A stretch of 64,000 nucleotides of DNA from JARBUG01 sp035628915 (GCA_035628915.1 DASPIW010000057.1:372001-436000); one strand, 5' to 3'. Counted from the first letter of the stretch, positions 42,188 to 51,091 are shown. Numbers and translations are program-made. The notes: generated by a model from the letters alone, not told the origin.

Positions 42188-43156
42188 GTGAAACGGCTTC
42201 TGGCCCTGGGTCTGGCGCTTTTTTTGACAGGCTGCAGCATCGGCGGGGCAAAACCGGCCCCTCCGCCACCTACCGCCGCTCCCACCCCGGCCCCGCCGCC
42301 GGCCCCGGAGCCGAAGCCGTTTGTGCCGGCGCCGCCCAAGGCGCCGGTGATCACGCTGGAGCCCCCGCAGGTCCAGCAGGGCGATATCGGGGTGATCCGC
42401 TTCGACCTGCCGGTGGAGGGCGAAGTCTCCATCAAGGTACAGGGGTTGAGCGAGCAGCCCCGGGTCTTTCGCCTGGAGGGCCGCCCTATAGCATTCGTGG
42501 GGATCCCCGCAAATGCTCGGGTCGGGAGCTATCCAGTTACTGTCACATGGCCCGACGGCAAGTATGAAGGCGCGCTTGAAGTGGTCTACAAGAAGTTTAC
42601 CGAAGACCGCCTGACCGTGACCGAAGAGCAGGAGAGCACCTACTACGACCCGCGTCAGGCAGACGAATGGGCGCGCATCTTCGCCCTCCGCTCGAAGAGC
42701 TGGCCGAATCCCCTCTGGGACGGCCCTTTCCGCGCACCGCTCAGCGGCGCATTGGCCATCAGCACCTACTTCGGTCAAATCCGGTTCGTCAACGGCACCG
42801 AGACGGGGCGCCACAGCGGCATGGATTTCGAGGCGGATGAAGGCACGGCGGTCCTGGCCCCCGCCCCGGGGCGGGTGCTGATGACCGAAAAGATGATCGT
42901 CAGTGGCCATACGATCATCCTTGATCACGGTTTGAACCTGTATACGACCTACTATCACCTGAGCGCTTACGACGTCAAGCCGGGCGACTGGGTGGAGCCC
43001 GGTCAGGTAATCGGGCGGGTCGGCAACACCGGCTTCTCCCTGGGGCCGCACCTGCACTGGACGGCGACCATCGGCAACACGCCCGTCGATCCGTGGCCGC
43101 TGACGCTGGCGTCCCCCCTGGGCGTGCGGCGCGCCGGGCCCGTCGCCGAGGAGTAA
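42188..43156 (+). CDS. M23-family peptidase lipoprotein
   Basis: 322 residues from GTG 42188, chosen because AAGGTGA sits 7 bases upstream; it overlaps no other gene once trimmed. The lipoprotein signal is LLALGLALFLTGCS, with Cys as the lipobox residue. A proline-rich linker and a beta domain follow, then the LytM/M23 catalytic domain: RHSGMDFEADEGTAVLAPAP, then TIILDHGLNLYTTYYHLSAY and GFSLGPHLHWTATIG. These carry the usual HxxxD and HxH zinc ligands. It should cut peptidoglycan cross-bridges at the outer membrane face of the cell wall space. Confidence 0.92.
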   Translation: MKRLLALGLALFLTGCSIGGAKPAPPPPTAAPTPAPPPAPEPKPFVPAPPKAPVITLEPPQVQQGDIGVIRFDLPVEGEVSIKVQGLSEQPRVFRLEGRPIAFVGIPANARVGSYPVTVTWPDGKYEGALEVVYKKFTEDRLTVTEEQESTYYDPRQADEWARIFALRSKSWPNPLWDGPFRAPLSGALAISTYFGQIRFVNGTETGRHSGMDFEADEGTAVLAPAPGRVLMTEKMIVSGHTIILDHGLNLYTTYYHLSAYDVKPGDWVEPGQVIGRVGNTGFSLGPHLHWTATIGNTPVDPWPLTLASPLGVRRAGPVAEE

Positions 43157-43169
43157 CTTGCTGGTTCGT

Positions 43170-43554
43170 CACTGTACGGGCCTTCAATGCGGGAATGGGA
43201 ACGGGATTTTTACCACGGAAGGCGCGGAAGGGGACACGGAAATCGCGGCAGTGGAAGTGGGAATGTGATATGACCGCGGATTCCGCAGATGGCACGGCTA
43301 CGCGGATTAACCCATTAGTAAGATGTGTCCCTGCGCCTTGTCTGACGGCTCTTTCAGGATCTGCTGTCTATTTTATAATATAATATAATACCATAATATA
43401 CAATTTCATCGGCTCTTGGTTGTTGATCGGAAACCCGGCTTGGTTTCGTCATCCGGGCAATCAGCGCCATCACCACTTTATTGTCCCATTCCGTGGCCTC
43501 CGTACTTCCGTGCCCTCCGTGGCAAAATGCATCCATTACCTCACATGAGCAGCC
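43170..43554 (-). mobile_element. MITE-like interspersed repeat, copy B
   Basis: About 385 bp. Read on the minus strand it begins GGCTGCTCATGTGAGGTAAT and ends GAAGGCCCGTACA, matching copy A (27906-28238) at both ends and across most of its length. It has the same subterminal inverted repeats (ATTTTGCCACGGAGGGCACG) and an A/T core (43370-43409, rich in ATAATATAATATAAT). It starts 13 bases after the M23 gene stop and fills most of the gap up to hcp. Confidence 0.75.
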
Positions 43555-43589
43555 TACAGTGACATCACCGGCTGCAGGTAACAATTTCT

Positions 43590-43617
43590 GAAGGCCATCC
43601 CGCAGGGGATGGCCTTC
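43590..43617 (-). terminator. Terminator of hcp
   Basis: A 12-bp perfect stem, GAAGGCCATCCC (43590-43601) with GGGATGGCCTTC (43606-43617), has a 4-base loop just downstream of the hcp stop. Confidence 0.8.
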
Positions 43618-43631
43618 GGTCGTATGCGTGG

Positions 43632-44921
43632 TTACCCGAGCATCTCCTTCAGATCCCGCTCCGGGGTCGAAGTCAGGCGCAGATCAAAGGCGCCCTGCAG
43701 CACGCCGAAGACGTTGGGCGTAATCCAGTCCGGCGCCGTCGGGCCGACGTAGATGCCCTTCAGGCCCAGCGAGAAGAGGCTCATCAGGATGGCGACGGCT
43801 TTCTGCTCCATCCACATCAGCACCAGGGTCAGCGGCAGGTCGTTGACGCCGCAGCCCAGGGCGCCCGCCAGGGCCGCCGCGATGTTGATTGCGGAGATGG
43901 CATCGTTGCACTGGCCCAGATCCAGCAGGCGGGGAATCCCGTCGATGGTACCCAGATCCAGATCGTTAAAGCGATACTTGCCGCAGGCCAGCGTCAGGAT
44001 GACCGTATCCTTCGGCGCCTGCTTGACGAACTCACGGTAGTACTCACGGCTCTTGCCCGGAGCGTCGCAGCCGCCGACCAGGAAGAAGTGGCGGATCTTG
44101 CCCGCCTTGACCGCCTCCAGAATCGCCCCGGCCATCGGCAGGATGTTGGTGTCGGCAAAGCCCGTGGTCAGGGTCACCTCGCCGGCTTGCTCCGACAGGT
44201 CGGGCAGCGCGATGGCCTTCTCGATCGCGGCGCCAAAGTCGAAATTCTCAATATGGGCAACGCCGGGCAGCCGGTCGGCGCCGACGGTGAACATGCGCTC
44301 GCCGTAACCGTTCTTGGGTAAGACGACACAGTTCGACGTACCGATGATCACCCCGGGGAACTCGTTGAAGAGCTTGCTCTGGTCGCACCAGGCGGCACCC
44401 AGGTTGCCCTTCAGATGCGGGAACGCCTTCAACTTCGGGTAAGCGTGGGCAGGCAGCATCTCGGAGTGGGTGTAGACGTTGATGCCCTTGCCTTCCGTCT
44501 GCTTGAGCAGTTCGTAGAGCGCCTTGAGGTTGTGGCCGGTGATCAGAATGCCCTTACCGGCGAAGGTGCCGGTCGGCACTTGCACGGGCACCATCTCGCC
44601 AAAGTGCTCGGTGTGGGCTTTTTTCAGCATCACCATCGCCTTGAGTGTCATCTGGCCGGCCTTCAGATTCAGGCCGATGAAGTGGTTGATGTCGAAGCTG
44701 ACATTGGTCAGGGTCGCATAGAGGCCCTCGGCAAAGAACGCGTCAACTTCCGGATCCGTATAGCCGAGTTCGCGGGCATGGTACGCGTAAGCGGCGATGC
44801 CCTTGAGCGAGTTGATCAGATTGCTCTGCAGGCTCTGGATATCCGCATCCTTCCCACAGACCCCGGCGGTGGTGCAGCCGCCCTGGGCGACCATCTCGCA
44901 CTGGTTGCAGAACATCGACAT
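43632..44921 (-). CDS. hcp: Hydroxylamine reductase / hybrid-cluster protein (short class)
   Basis: 429 residues from ATG 44921, with AAGGAG upstream; the longer open frame includes the promoter. The N-terminal cysteines CNQCEMVAQGGCTTAGVC bind the cubane cluster. The hybrid-cluster ligands are in LFLVGGCDAPGKSREYY, ILTLACGKYRFND and LLDLGQCNDAISA, with further residues in the ITGHNLKAL and IIGTSNCVV regions. It is about 120 residues shorter than the usual 550-residue enzyme, fitting the class that lacks one helical bundle. It acts in reductive detoxification of NO or hydroxylamine under low oxygen. Confidence 0.93.
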   Translation of the reverse strand: MSMFCNQCEMVAQGGCTTAGVCGKDADIQSLQSNLINSLKGIAAYAYHARELGYTDPEVDAFFAEGLYATLTNVSFDINHFIGLNLKAGQMTLKAMVMLKKAHTEHFGEMVPVQVPTGTFAGKGILITGHNLKALYELLKQTEGKGINVYTHSEMLPAHAYPKLKAFPHLKGNLGAAWCDQSKLFNEFPGVIIGTSNCVVLPKNGYGERMFTVGADRLPGVAHIENFDFGAAIEKAIALPDLSEQAGEVTLTTGFADTNILPMAGAILEAVKAGKIRHFFLVGGCDAPGKSREYYREFVKQAPKDTVILTLACGKYRFNDLDLGTIDGIPRLLDLGQCNDAISAINIAAALAGALGCGVNDLPLTLVLMWMEQKAVAILMSLFSLGLKGIYVGPTAPDWITPNVFGVLQGAFDLRLTSTPERDLKEMLG

Positions 44922-44946
44922 GAGATCTACCACTCCTTGCCTTGTA

Positions 44947-45007
44947 GTGAATCCATTCACGAGTATTACAAGGCATTCGTTGGAAAGTGGCAAGTGATAG
45001 AAATCAC
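44947..45007 (-). promoter_or_regulatory. hcp promoter with Crp/Fnr-type activator site
   Basis: Minus strand: GTGATTTCTATCAC (45007-44994), a perfect 5-bp palindrome around 4 bases, abuts the -35 TTGCCA (44993-44988). Seventeen bases follow, then the -10 TGTAAT (44970-44965). The palindrome centre is at about -42, the classical class II position. A second palindrome GTGAATGGATTCAC (44960-44947) covers the start point. Anaerobic or NO-dependent control by a Crp/Fnr-family regulator is likely; no such regulator gene is in the window. Confidence 0.75.
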
Positions 45008-45079
45008 AGACGACCAAAGAGAGGCCTTTCGGCTAACCGAAAGGCCCCTCTTCTGTTCTGGCGCCCGTGCATCAAGGCT

Positions 45080-46543
45080 CTAGGGATGATCCGTTCGGCG
45101 GATCGCCCGGGCGATACTGACCCACGCCCGCTTGGCAAAACCCGCCTTCTCCGCCGGGATAGGCAGGTCGCTGTACCGGGCCTCCTGATACGCCTCCGTC
45201 AGGCCGGCAATCTCGCCGGCCCGCTCCGGCGCCGCCTCGGCCAGGCGGCGCCCGAACTCGGCAGCCGTAACCGCCGGCGCCCGCCGGTGCCCCCGGCGCC
45301 CCGCCTCCGTCTGGAGGCGGGCGAAGTAAAACCGGAGCGCCGACCTGGGATCGCCCGGCGCCCGGGCGCCGAAGGGCAGGAAGCGCCCCACGACGCCGGC
45401 CTCGCTGAACAGGGCGCCCACCGCCTCGGCGGGCGTGGCCACCGCCTGGCGCAGCACGCCGCCGAGCATTTCGGCAATCGCTTTCCAGAGGGCGAGGTAC
45501 CAGGCGGCGAGGGCAGCCAGCACGCCCGGAATCCCGCGGAGTTCCCGTCCCCCCACCCGTTCGGCCAGCTGGCGGGCCGCCGCCCGGAGCAGCCAGAGCA
45601 CGGGAAGGGCGCCCAGCACGTACCAGAACCAGACCGGCAAGTGCCAGGTCCACCCGGGCTCCCCTTTTTGCAGTTCCTCCAGCAGGTCGGGCGGAATGAC
45701 CGGCCCCGGCGGCGGCGAGTCAGGAAACTGCGGCGGCTCGGCCAGCTGCCGGTCAGACTGGTCGAACAGACGGAACAGGTATTCCGCCGGCACCCGCGGG
45801 CCGGCGGGCAGAATCAGGGCTGCGAGCATCGGCACGACCAGCAGCGACAGCCCGATGGGCGCCCACCGGGCAAAGACCTGCGGATCCGTCTCCAGCCGCT
45901 CCTGCGCCCACGTAATCCGGGCTTTCAACTGCGCCGCAACCAGCAGCGTGACGGCGCCGAGCACGGTCTGCACCAGCAGACCAAACCCCAGCCAACTCCA
46001 GCCCCACAACTGCACGTCGCCCCGCATCCAGGCACCAATGCCCAGCACGGCGGCCACTGCGGCGACCTGCCCGAAGACCTGCTCCCGCATCGCGGCGAAA
46101 GCCTGGCTGTGATCGTCGCGCACCAGCCGTTCCTGGCCCGGGCCCACCTCCAGCAGCCCCGGGTGCAGGTACTGCCCTAGACGGGCGGCCCGGCCGCCCT
46201 GGAACCAGGCGTAGGCCAGCAACGCCAACCCGCACCAGGCATCGACCGACTCCCATCCGCCGGTCAGGCTCCCCGCCGCCAATGCCTTGGCGAGTACCAG
46301 CATCAACCCCGTTTCGACCCAGCGAAGTGCATCGGGCACATCGACTTCCCGCACAGCGAAAACGGTGGTGAAGATATAACTCTCGCAGGCAAACAGGAAG
46401 GCGAGCGGCGCAACCCCAAAGACCAACTCAACGCCCAGCCACGTTTCGATGGCCCGGGCGATCATCCAAACCGTAAGCACCGAGCCCAGATTGAGCAGCA
46501 GCGGCAGGGCGAAATCAGCCCGGGGATCGAGCTTCAGCTTCAT
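45080..46543 (-). CDS. DUF4129-type membrane protein
   Basis: 487 residues with about seven to eight membrane segments in the N-terminal 340 residues. A soluble C-terminus follows with DPRSALRFYFARLQTEAGRR and AAEFGRRLAEAAPERAGEIA, then LTEAYQEARYSDLPI. That ending is the DUF4129 pattern. It overlaps the DUF58 gene by 4 bases and is third in a MoxR-DUF58-DUF4129 operon. In such operons a transglutaminase-like protein is often also present; here it is absent. Function is unknown. Confidence 0.8.
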   Translation of the reverse strand: MKLKLDPRADFALPLLLNLGSVLTVWMIARAIETWLGVELVFGVAPLAFLFACESYIFTTVFAVREVDVPDALRWVETGLMLVLAKALAAGSLTGGWESVDAWCGLALLAYAWFQGGRAARLGQYLHPGLLEVGPGQERLVRDDHSQAFAAMREQVFGQVAAVAAVLGIGAWMRGDVQLWGWSWLGFGLLVQTVLGAVTLLVAAQLKARITWAQERLETDPQVFARWAPIGLSLLVVPMLAALILPAGPRVPAEYLFRLFDQSDRQLAEPPQFPDSPPPGPVIPPDLLEELQKGEPGWTWHLPVWFWYVLGALPVLWLLRAAARQLAERVGGRELRGIPGVLAALAAWYLALWKAIAEMLGGVLRQAVATPAEAVGALFSEAGVVGRFLPFGARAPGDPRSALRFYFARLQTEAGRRGHRRAPAVTAAEFGRRLAEAAPERAGEIAGLTEAYQEARYSDLPIPAEKAGFAKRAWVSIARAIRRTDHP

Positions 46544-47694
46544 CCCACCACCACCTCCCCGCGCACGTCGGATAGCTCGTACACGTGGTAGCCGCTGCGG
46601 CGCCCGGAAGCGCCGCCCATCACCAGCAGCAGCACCTGCTGGCCGCCCCGGGCAATGCGGGAGCAGGCCGCCGCCAACTCCGGGGTCTCCGAAGGCGCGA
46701 CAATGCAGAGCAGCGTGCCCCAGGGCAGCCGCTGCGCCTCTTCCACCACCGCCCGGGCAAACGGAATCGGCGCTTCAGCCGCCTGCACCCGGGCCAGCAG
46801 CTCGAGCATTTCGACGACGGCGCCCCGCCCCTGGCGCAGGGGCAGCTTGACCAGCCGGGACTCCGGCCCCGCATCCGGGTCGACCCCGGCCACCACCAGC
46901 CCCATCTGCTGCTTCCGCTCGACTAAAAAGTTGCCCAGCGAAGCCGCCGCGGAAATCGCCAGCTCGCTTTCCTGCCAGAAGCTCCGGCTGCCGAAATCGG
47001 CCCGGTTCAGGTTCAGGAAGATGCAGCTCGGCAGCAGCATGGCATGGCGGAACTGCTTGACCATCAGGTCGCCCGTGCGGGCGGTAGCGTTCCAGTGGAT
47101 GCGCTTGAGGGAATCGCCCGCGACGTACTCCCGGGTGCCCGTCAGCCAGGCCGGGTCTTCAAAGAGTCGCCGCCGCGTCGCCAGGTCGCCCATGGGCAGG
47201 CGGGCCGGCAGCCCCAGGTCGGTCAGCGGCGACACCTTCGGATAGACCGTGAACCGGATTGTCTCGTCCCGCCGTTCTTCGAAAGAGGCCATACCGAACG
47301 GGTCGCCGGCCTGCAGGGTGACGCCCCCGACCTCGTATCGCCCCCGCTTGTTGCCCAGCAAGGTATACCGTTCGGTCAGTGTCTGATTGGGCCCGAGAGT
47401 GACCACCCGGCAGAACGGCTCGCTGGCCATTTGTGGGGGGCGGCTCTCGATGAACTGCAGCCAGGGCACGGGCATGCCCGTCGGGTTCTTCAGCCGCAGC
47501 GTCACCGTGACGCTCTCTCCCAAGAAAATCCGGGCATCGGAGAGTTCCCGCACTACTTCGATCCGCCGGGCGGCATACTGCAGCGATACCCGGGTCAGTA
47601 GGTAGACCCCGCCGGCGAAGTAAAGCACCGTATAGAGCGGGCGCCCCGGAATCAGCAGCGCCCCGATTAAGTAAAACCAAAGAAACGTGCGCAT
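46540..47694 (-). CDS. DUF58 domain-containing protein
   Basis: 384 residues. Two N-terminal membrane segments lie at about residues 2-35. A beta domain follows (ARIFLGESVTVTLRLKNPTG) and then the DUF58 core: DPAWLTGTREYVAGDSLKRI, HWNATARTGDLMVKQFRHAM. A von-Willebrand-A-like remainder contains CIFLNLNR. DUF58 proteins are encoded with MoxR ATPases, which act as chaperones. It lies 2 bases after the MoxR gene. Confidence 0.9.
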   Translation of the reverse strand: MRTFLWFYLIGALLIPGRPLYTVLYFAGGVYLLTRVSLQYAARRIEVVRELSDARIFLGESVTVTLRLKNPTGMPVPWLQFIESRPPQMASEPFCRVVTLGPNQTLTERYTLLGNKRGRYEVGGVTLQAGDPFGMASFEERRDETIRFTVYPKVSPLTDLGLPARLPMGDLATRRRLFEDPAWLTGTREYVAGDSLKRIHWNATARTGDLMVKQFRHAMLLPSCIFLNLNRADFGSRSFWQESELAISAAASLGNFLVERKQQMGLVVAGVDPDAGPESRLVKLPLRQGRGAVVEMLELLARVQAAEAPIPFARAVVEEAQRLPWGTLLCIVAPSETPELAAACSRIARGGQQVLLLVMGGASGRRSGYHVYELSDVRGEVVVG

Positions 47695-47696
47695 GG

Positions 47697-48647
47697 CTAG
47701 CGGGCCCCGGTTTCCACGGGCGCCGGCACCGTCTCCAGCACCGCCTTGATGATCTGTTCTACCGTGCGGCCCCGCAACTGGCTTTCAGGCCGGAGGATGA
47801 TCCGGTGGCCCAGCACCGGCAGGGCGACCGATTTTACATCGTCCGGGAGCACGAAGCTGCGTCCCCGAATCGCGGTCAGGGCCTGCGCTGCCCGGAACAG
47901 GGCGATGGAACCCCGGGGCGAGGCCCCGATGGCAGCGTCGGGGTGGCGCCGTGTCGCCTGGACCAACTCGGCCACGTAGCGCCGCACGTCGTCGCTGACG
48001 TGGACTTCCCGGACCTGGCGCTGGGCGGCCAGGAGCTCTTCTGGCGTGGCCACCGCCGCCAGCGTCTCAATCGGATGGCCGCGCTGCAGGCGCGCCAGCA
48101 TCGCGTCCTCGTCTTCCACGCTGGGATAGCCGAGGCCGAGCTTCAGAAAGAAGCGGTCCAGCTGGGCTTCGGGCAGTGGGAAAGTCCCTTCCTGCTCAAT
48201 CGGGTTCTGTGTGGCCAACACCAAAAAAGGGCGCGGCACTTTATGGGCGACGTTGTCCACCGTCACCTGCCGCTCCTCCATGCACTCCAGCAGGGCCGAC
48301 TGGGTCCGGGGCGTCGCCCGGTTGATTTCGTCCGCCAATATGATGTTGCCCATGATGGGGCCTGGTTTGAACGCAAAGGACTGCGTCTTCAGGTTGAAGA
48401 CGGAGACGCCGGTCACGTCCGTCGGCAGCAGGTCGGGTGTGAACTGGATGCGGTTGAAGCCGGCGCCCACCGAAGTCGCCAGGGTGCGGGCCAGCATCGT
48501 CTTGCCGGTGCCCGGTAGATCCTCCGCCAGCAGGTGCCCCTCGCAGAAGAGCGCCACAAGGGCCAGTTCGATGACCTTTTCCTTCCCGATGATAACGCGG
48601 GCCACATTTGCTTGAATGCGGTCCGCAAGGTGCTTGATCTCTGTCAT
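47697..48647 (-). CDS. MoxR-family AAA+ ATPase
   Basis: 316 residues from ATG 48647, behind GAAGGAGG. Walker A is EDLPGTGKTMLARTLA and Walker B NIILADEINRATPRTQSALL. The conserved EERQVTVDNVAHKVPRPFLV and LATQNPIEQEGTFPLPEAQL blocks define the MoxR class; the arginine finger is in QLDRFFLKLGLGYP. It leads the operon with DUF58 and DUF4129 genes and is probably a chaperone that matures a membrane or wall-linked partner. Confidence 0.93.
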   Translation of the reverse strand: MTEIKHLADRIQANVARVIIGKEKVIELALVALFCEGHLLAEDLPGTGKTMLARTLATSVGAGFNRIQFTPDLLPTDVTGVSVFNLKTQSFAFKPGPIMGNIILADEINRATPRTQSALLECMEERQVTVDNVAHKVPRPFLVLATQNPIEQEGTFPLPEAQLDRFFLKLGLGYPSVEDEDAMLARLQRGHPIETLAAVATPEELLAAQRQVREVHVSDDVRRYVAELVQATRRHPDAAIGASPRGSIALFRAAQALTAIRGRSFVLPDDVKSVALPVLGHRIILRPESQLRGRTVEQIIKAVLETVPAPVETGAR

Positions 48648-48732
48648 GACGGGGCCTCCTTCGGTGCGGTGCTCTTTCAACCCCCGAAGGTTTCGTCAGC
48701 GCGGTTCGCTCCCCCTGCCGGCGAGTGACGCG

Positions 48733-49290
48733 TCAATTGGCGCCCGGCGGTGCGTGCCCAAGGTGGGCGGCGGAGACGGGCATGCCCAGGTAGTACCCCA
48801 GTCCGTACCGACCTCCCATCGCACCGAGGGCCTCCTTGACTTCCCGGGTCTCCACCCACTCGGCGATGACCGACTTGCCCAGCGTGCGCCACCGTTACGA
48901 CGGCCTGCACCAGGGCCTTGTTGGTCGGCTCCCGGTCGATGGAGCGGACCAGGCTGCCGTCCACCTTGATGTAATCGACCGGCAGAGACCGCAAATAAGC
49001 AAAGGAGGAGAAACCGGCCGGCGGGATGAAGTCGGCGGGGAAGATGGCCTTCTCATCCTCGCCCTTCAGGCGCAGCAGAACCTCGCAGTGTTCCGTCTGG
49101 TCTGTGCTGACCAGGATTCCGCCATTGGCCCCCACGTTCACCCACGCCGGCCGCCTCCCCGCCTGCCGTTCTCCACCGGGAGGCCCCAGTGCCTGAGTAC
49201 GGCAGACGCCACCACTGCCCGACAGGCGCCCCTCGGGCCGGGGATTACCTCCAGCGAATACTGACCAAAGATGTACTGCATCGCTCATTC
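48733..49290 (-). pseudogene. Decayed EAL-domain (c-di-GMP phosphodiesterase) gene
   Basis: The minus-strand frame shows CEVLLRLKGEDEKAIFPADF then IPPAGFSSFAYLRSLPVDYI and KVDGSLVRSIDREPTNKALV. In a normal EAL domain about 85 residues separate FIPPA from GFSSF, so an internal deletion is present. Near 48890 the frame shifts to LGKSVIAEWVETREVKEALG and ends GLGYYLGMPVSAAHLG with TGA at 48733. Deletion plus frameshift and a missing N-terminal half make it nonfunctional. Confidence 0.8.
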
Positions 49291-49474
49291 CCCCTTCAGG
49301 CCTCGTTCGGTCCGTTGACCTGCTTGACGGTTCGGACGGTGCCCTCTGCAGTCATTAGCGGCGGCCATTGCCCGGATCTTCAAAACCAATGATTCCATGA
49401 GGAAGAAATCTGTACTGTGATATCACATACAATTCCCTGCGACATCTCATGGCAACACTTGTCTGGAACGTGAG

Positions 49475-49508
49475 GACGCCAAGGGAGGCGACGACCTGCC
49501 TTGGCGTC
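49475..49508. terminator. Terminator-like hairpin by the chemotaxis-receptor remnant
   Basis: A 10-bp perfect stem, GACGCCAAGG (49475-49484) with CCTTGGCGTC (49499-49508), lies just past the stop of the remnant at 49526. It is probably the old terminator of that gene. Confidence 0.55.
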
Positions 49509-49525
49509 TTTGGCCACTGGTCCTT

Positions 49526-49662
49526 CTACAGCCGGAAATGACCGACCTGCTGATGCAGGGCCCGTGCGATGTTCATGAGGCTCTGGGTGGACTGCGCCAG
49601 CGCTCGATCGGTATCTGCCGGGTTCGCTGCCGACGGGAACGCCTGTTGTAAGATGTACTTAC
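49526..49662 (-). pseudogene. C-terminal remnant of a methyl-accepting chemotaxis protein
   Basis: The minus-strand frame reads YILQQAFPSAANPADTDRAL, then AQSTQSLMNIARALHQQVGH and FRL-stop. This is the usual end of chemotaxis receptors (coiled coil, then AxxLxxxVxxFRL). Upstream the frame closes at once (TAG), so only about 45 codons remain. Confidence 0.7.
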
Positions 49663-50021
49663 TCTAAATAACTGTAACGGTAGCGGTCAACATGCAATGG
49701 TGATAAACAGTACAGACTCGCCGTATTTGCCCCTCTGCGAGCCCGATTCGTGCTTGGACGGCGACTCAGAAAGTGCTACCTTGCCCACCTTGGTGAGCGG
49801 GCCGGGTGCGCCAGGTTTTACCCGAGGCGCTCCCGGCGACTTACATGATGGATCGAGCGAGAGGTTCTACGGGTGGCACTGGGACGAGTAGGTTAAGAAG
49901 TGCACTGGCCCATGAAGATGAGGTGTTCCCCTTGGATTGGAGGTCCGGCACATTCGTGGCGTGCTAGAGAAGGCTGGTCGTGGCAGGGATTCGCACTTGT
50001 GCTCAGAGACGGGGGATGACG
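49663..50021 (+). other. Gap before the UPF0016 gene
   Basis: No gene with support was seen. A 64-codon open frame (49697-49891) has no ribosome-binding site or family resemblance. The stretch could be a structured leader, since UPF0016 genes are often controlled by a manganese riboswitch. I looked for the conserved GGGGAGUAGC element and did not find it. Confidence 0.4.
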
Positions 50022-50297
50022 ATGGACTGGAAGTCTGGGCTTCTGGCTTTTGCGATCATTTTTGCGGCGGAACTGGGGGACAAGACTCAACTCGTCATCA
50101 TGTCCATGTCGGCCGGCTCGCGGTCGCCACAGATGGTCTTCTTTGGCTCCGCCGTGGCGCTAATCGCCTCATCGTTGGTCGCGGTTCTGGCGGGGGACTT
50201 CGTGCTGCGCAACGTTCCAGTGAAACTTGTCCATTTGGGCACGGGAGTCGCCTTCCTGGTGATTGGCGGTGCCTTGCTCTTGAAATCGCTCCGGTAA
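50022..50297 (+). CDS. UPF0016 (GDT1/TMEM165) family cation transporter, single-domain
   Basis: 91 residues from ATG 50022; an earlier ATG at 50016 is too close to the GGGGG site. The signature ExGDKT is present in FAAELGDKTQLVIMSMS. Three hydrophobic segments (about 5-24, 37-60, 69-89) form one half of the usual duplicated fold, so it must dimerise or pair with a second half-protein. Family members export manganese or calcium. No partner half is next to it. Confidence 0.88.
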   Translation: MDWKSGLLAFAIIFAAELGDKTQLVIMSMSAGSRSPQMVFFGSAVALIASSLVAVLAGDFVLRNVPVKLVHLGTGVAFLVIGGALLLKSLR

Positions 50298-50310
50298 AGC
50301 GAGTCTGCAT

Positions 50311-51084
50311 TCAGCTCCCCGAACTCTGATAGTATCGCTGCCCCCACTGCCAGAACCGCATGGTCAGCGCAACCCCTGCCGTCGCCGCCACGAACGGGAC
50401 AAGCAGGGCAAAGGGCGAGCCGCCTTTCCCAAAAGCATAGCGCAGCGGCACGTACCCGATGGCGGCCACGGGCAGCAGGCTCAGGAACAGCCAGCGCAGC
50501 AGCCGCGGGTAAATCTCCTGCGGATAAGCCGCGGCCGACAGCGGTGCGTTTACCGCAAAGATCGTGAGGTCGCTGATCCGGGTCAGCCAGAACCCGACCG
50601 TCCCCACAGCGAGATAAATGGAGCCGATGACCAGGGCGCCGGCTGCAGGCAGCATCAGGCAGTAAATCCACAGCCATACCGGCGCCCCCGTGCCATGCAG
50701 CCCGACGACCACCAGCAGCAGGCCCTGAACAAAGGCCCCCGCCCGCCCCAGGTCGAAATTCCGGGACAGCAGCGTCGCCAGCGCCGGCCAGGGACGGATC
50801 AGAAGGCTGTCAAACTCCCCGGTCACTAAATACCGCTCGAATTCGACCAGTTCGGACCCGAACACCCGAAAGAGCCCATTGGCCGTCGACGCCAATCCGG
50901 ACAGCAGTGCAACCTCGTAGACATCCCAGCCGCTCACGCTGCGGTACTTGTACAGGATGGCCGCCACGGTCAGGAAGTCGACGGCCGCCAGGAGGGCGTA
51001 GAGCACCGTGGTCACCAGGAAATCAAACTTATACTGCAGCCGGCAGCGGATGCCGGCACCGAGCAGGCGGAAGTACAGCGACAC
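50311..51084 (-). CDS. ABC-2 family permease (DUF990-like), second subunit
   Basis: 257 residues from GTG 51084, with GGGGGGTAGG upstream overlapping the previous stop; the frame is open nine codons further. There are six membrane segments, with the conserved ELVEFERYLVTGEFDSLLIR then PWPALATLLSRNFDLGRAGA block of this family. The gene follows the other permease with an 8-base gap measured from its stop, so both form one transporter. The ATP-binding gene that normally leads such an operon is not present here. Confidence 0.82.
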   Translation of the reverse strand: MSLYFRLLGAGIRCRLQYKFDFLVTTVLYALLAAVDFLTVAAILYKYRSVSGWDVYEVALLSGLASTANGLFRVFGSELVEFERYLVTGEFDSLLIRPWPALATLLSRNFDLGRAGAFVQGLLLVVVGLHGTGAPVWLWIYCLMLPAAGALVIGSIYLAVGTVGFWLTRISDLTIFAVNAPLSAAAYPQEIYPRLLRWLFLSLLPVAAIGYVPLRYAFGKGGSPFALLVPFVAATAGVALTMRFWQWGQRYYQSSGS

Positions 51085-51091
51085 CTGGCAC

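Noticed and set aside
44922..45017. Longer N-terminus for hcp
   Set aside because: It would include the promoter and the Crp/Fnr palindrome; the ribosome-binding site fits ATG 44921.
49697..49891. 64-codon ORF or manganese riboswitch ahead of the UPF0016 gene
   Set aside because: The ORF has no start signal or family resemblance; the conserved yybP-ykoY bases were not found.
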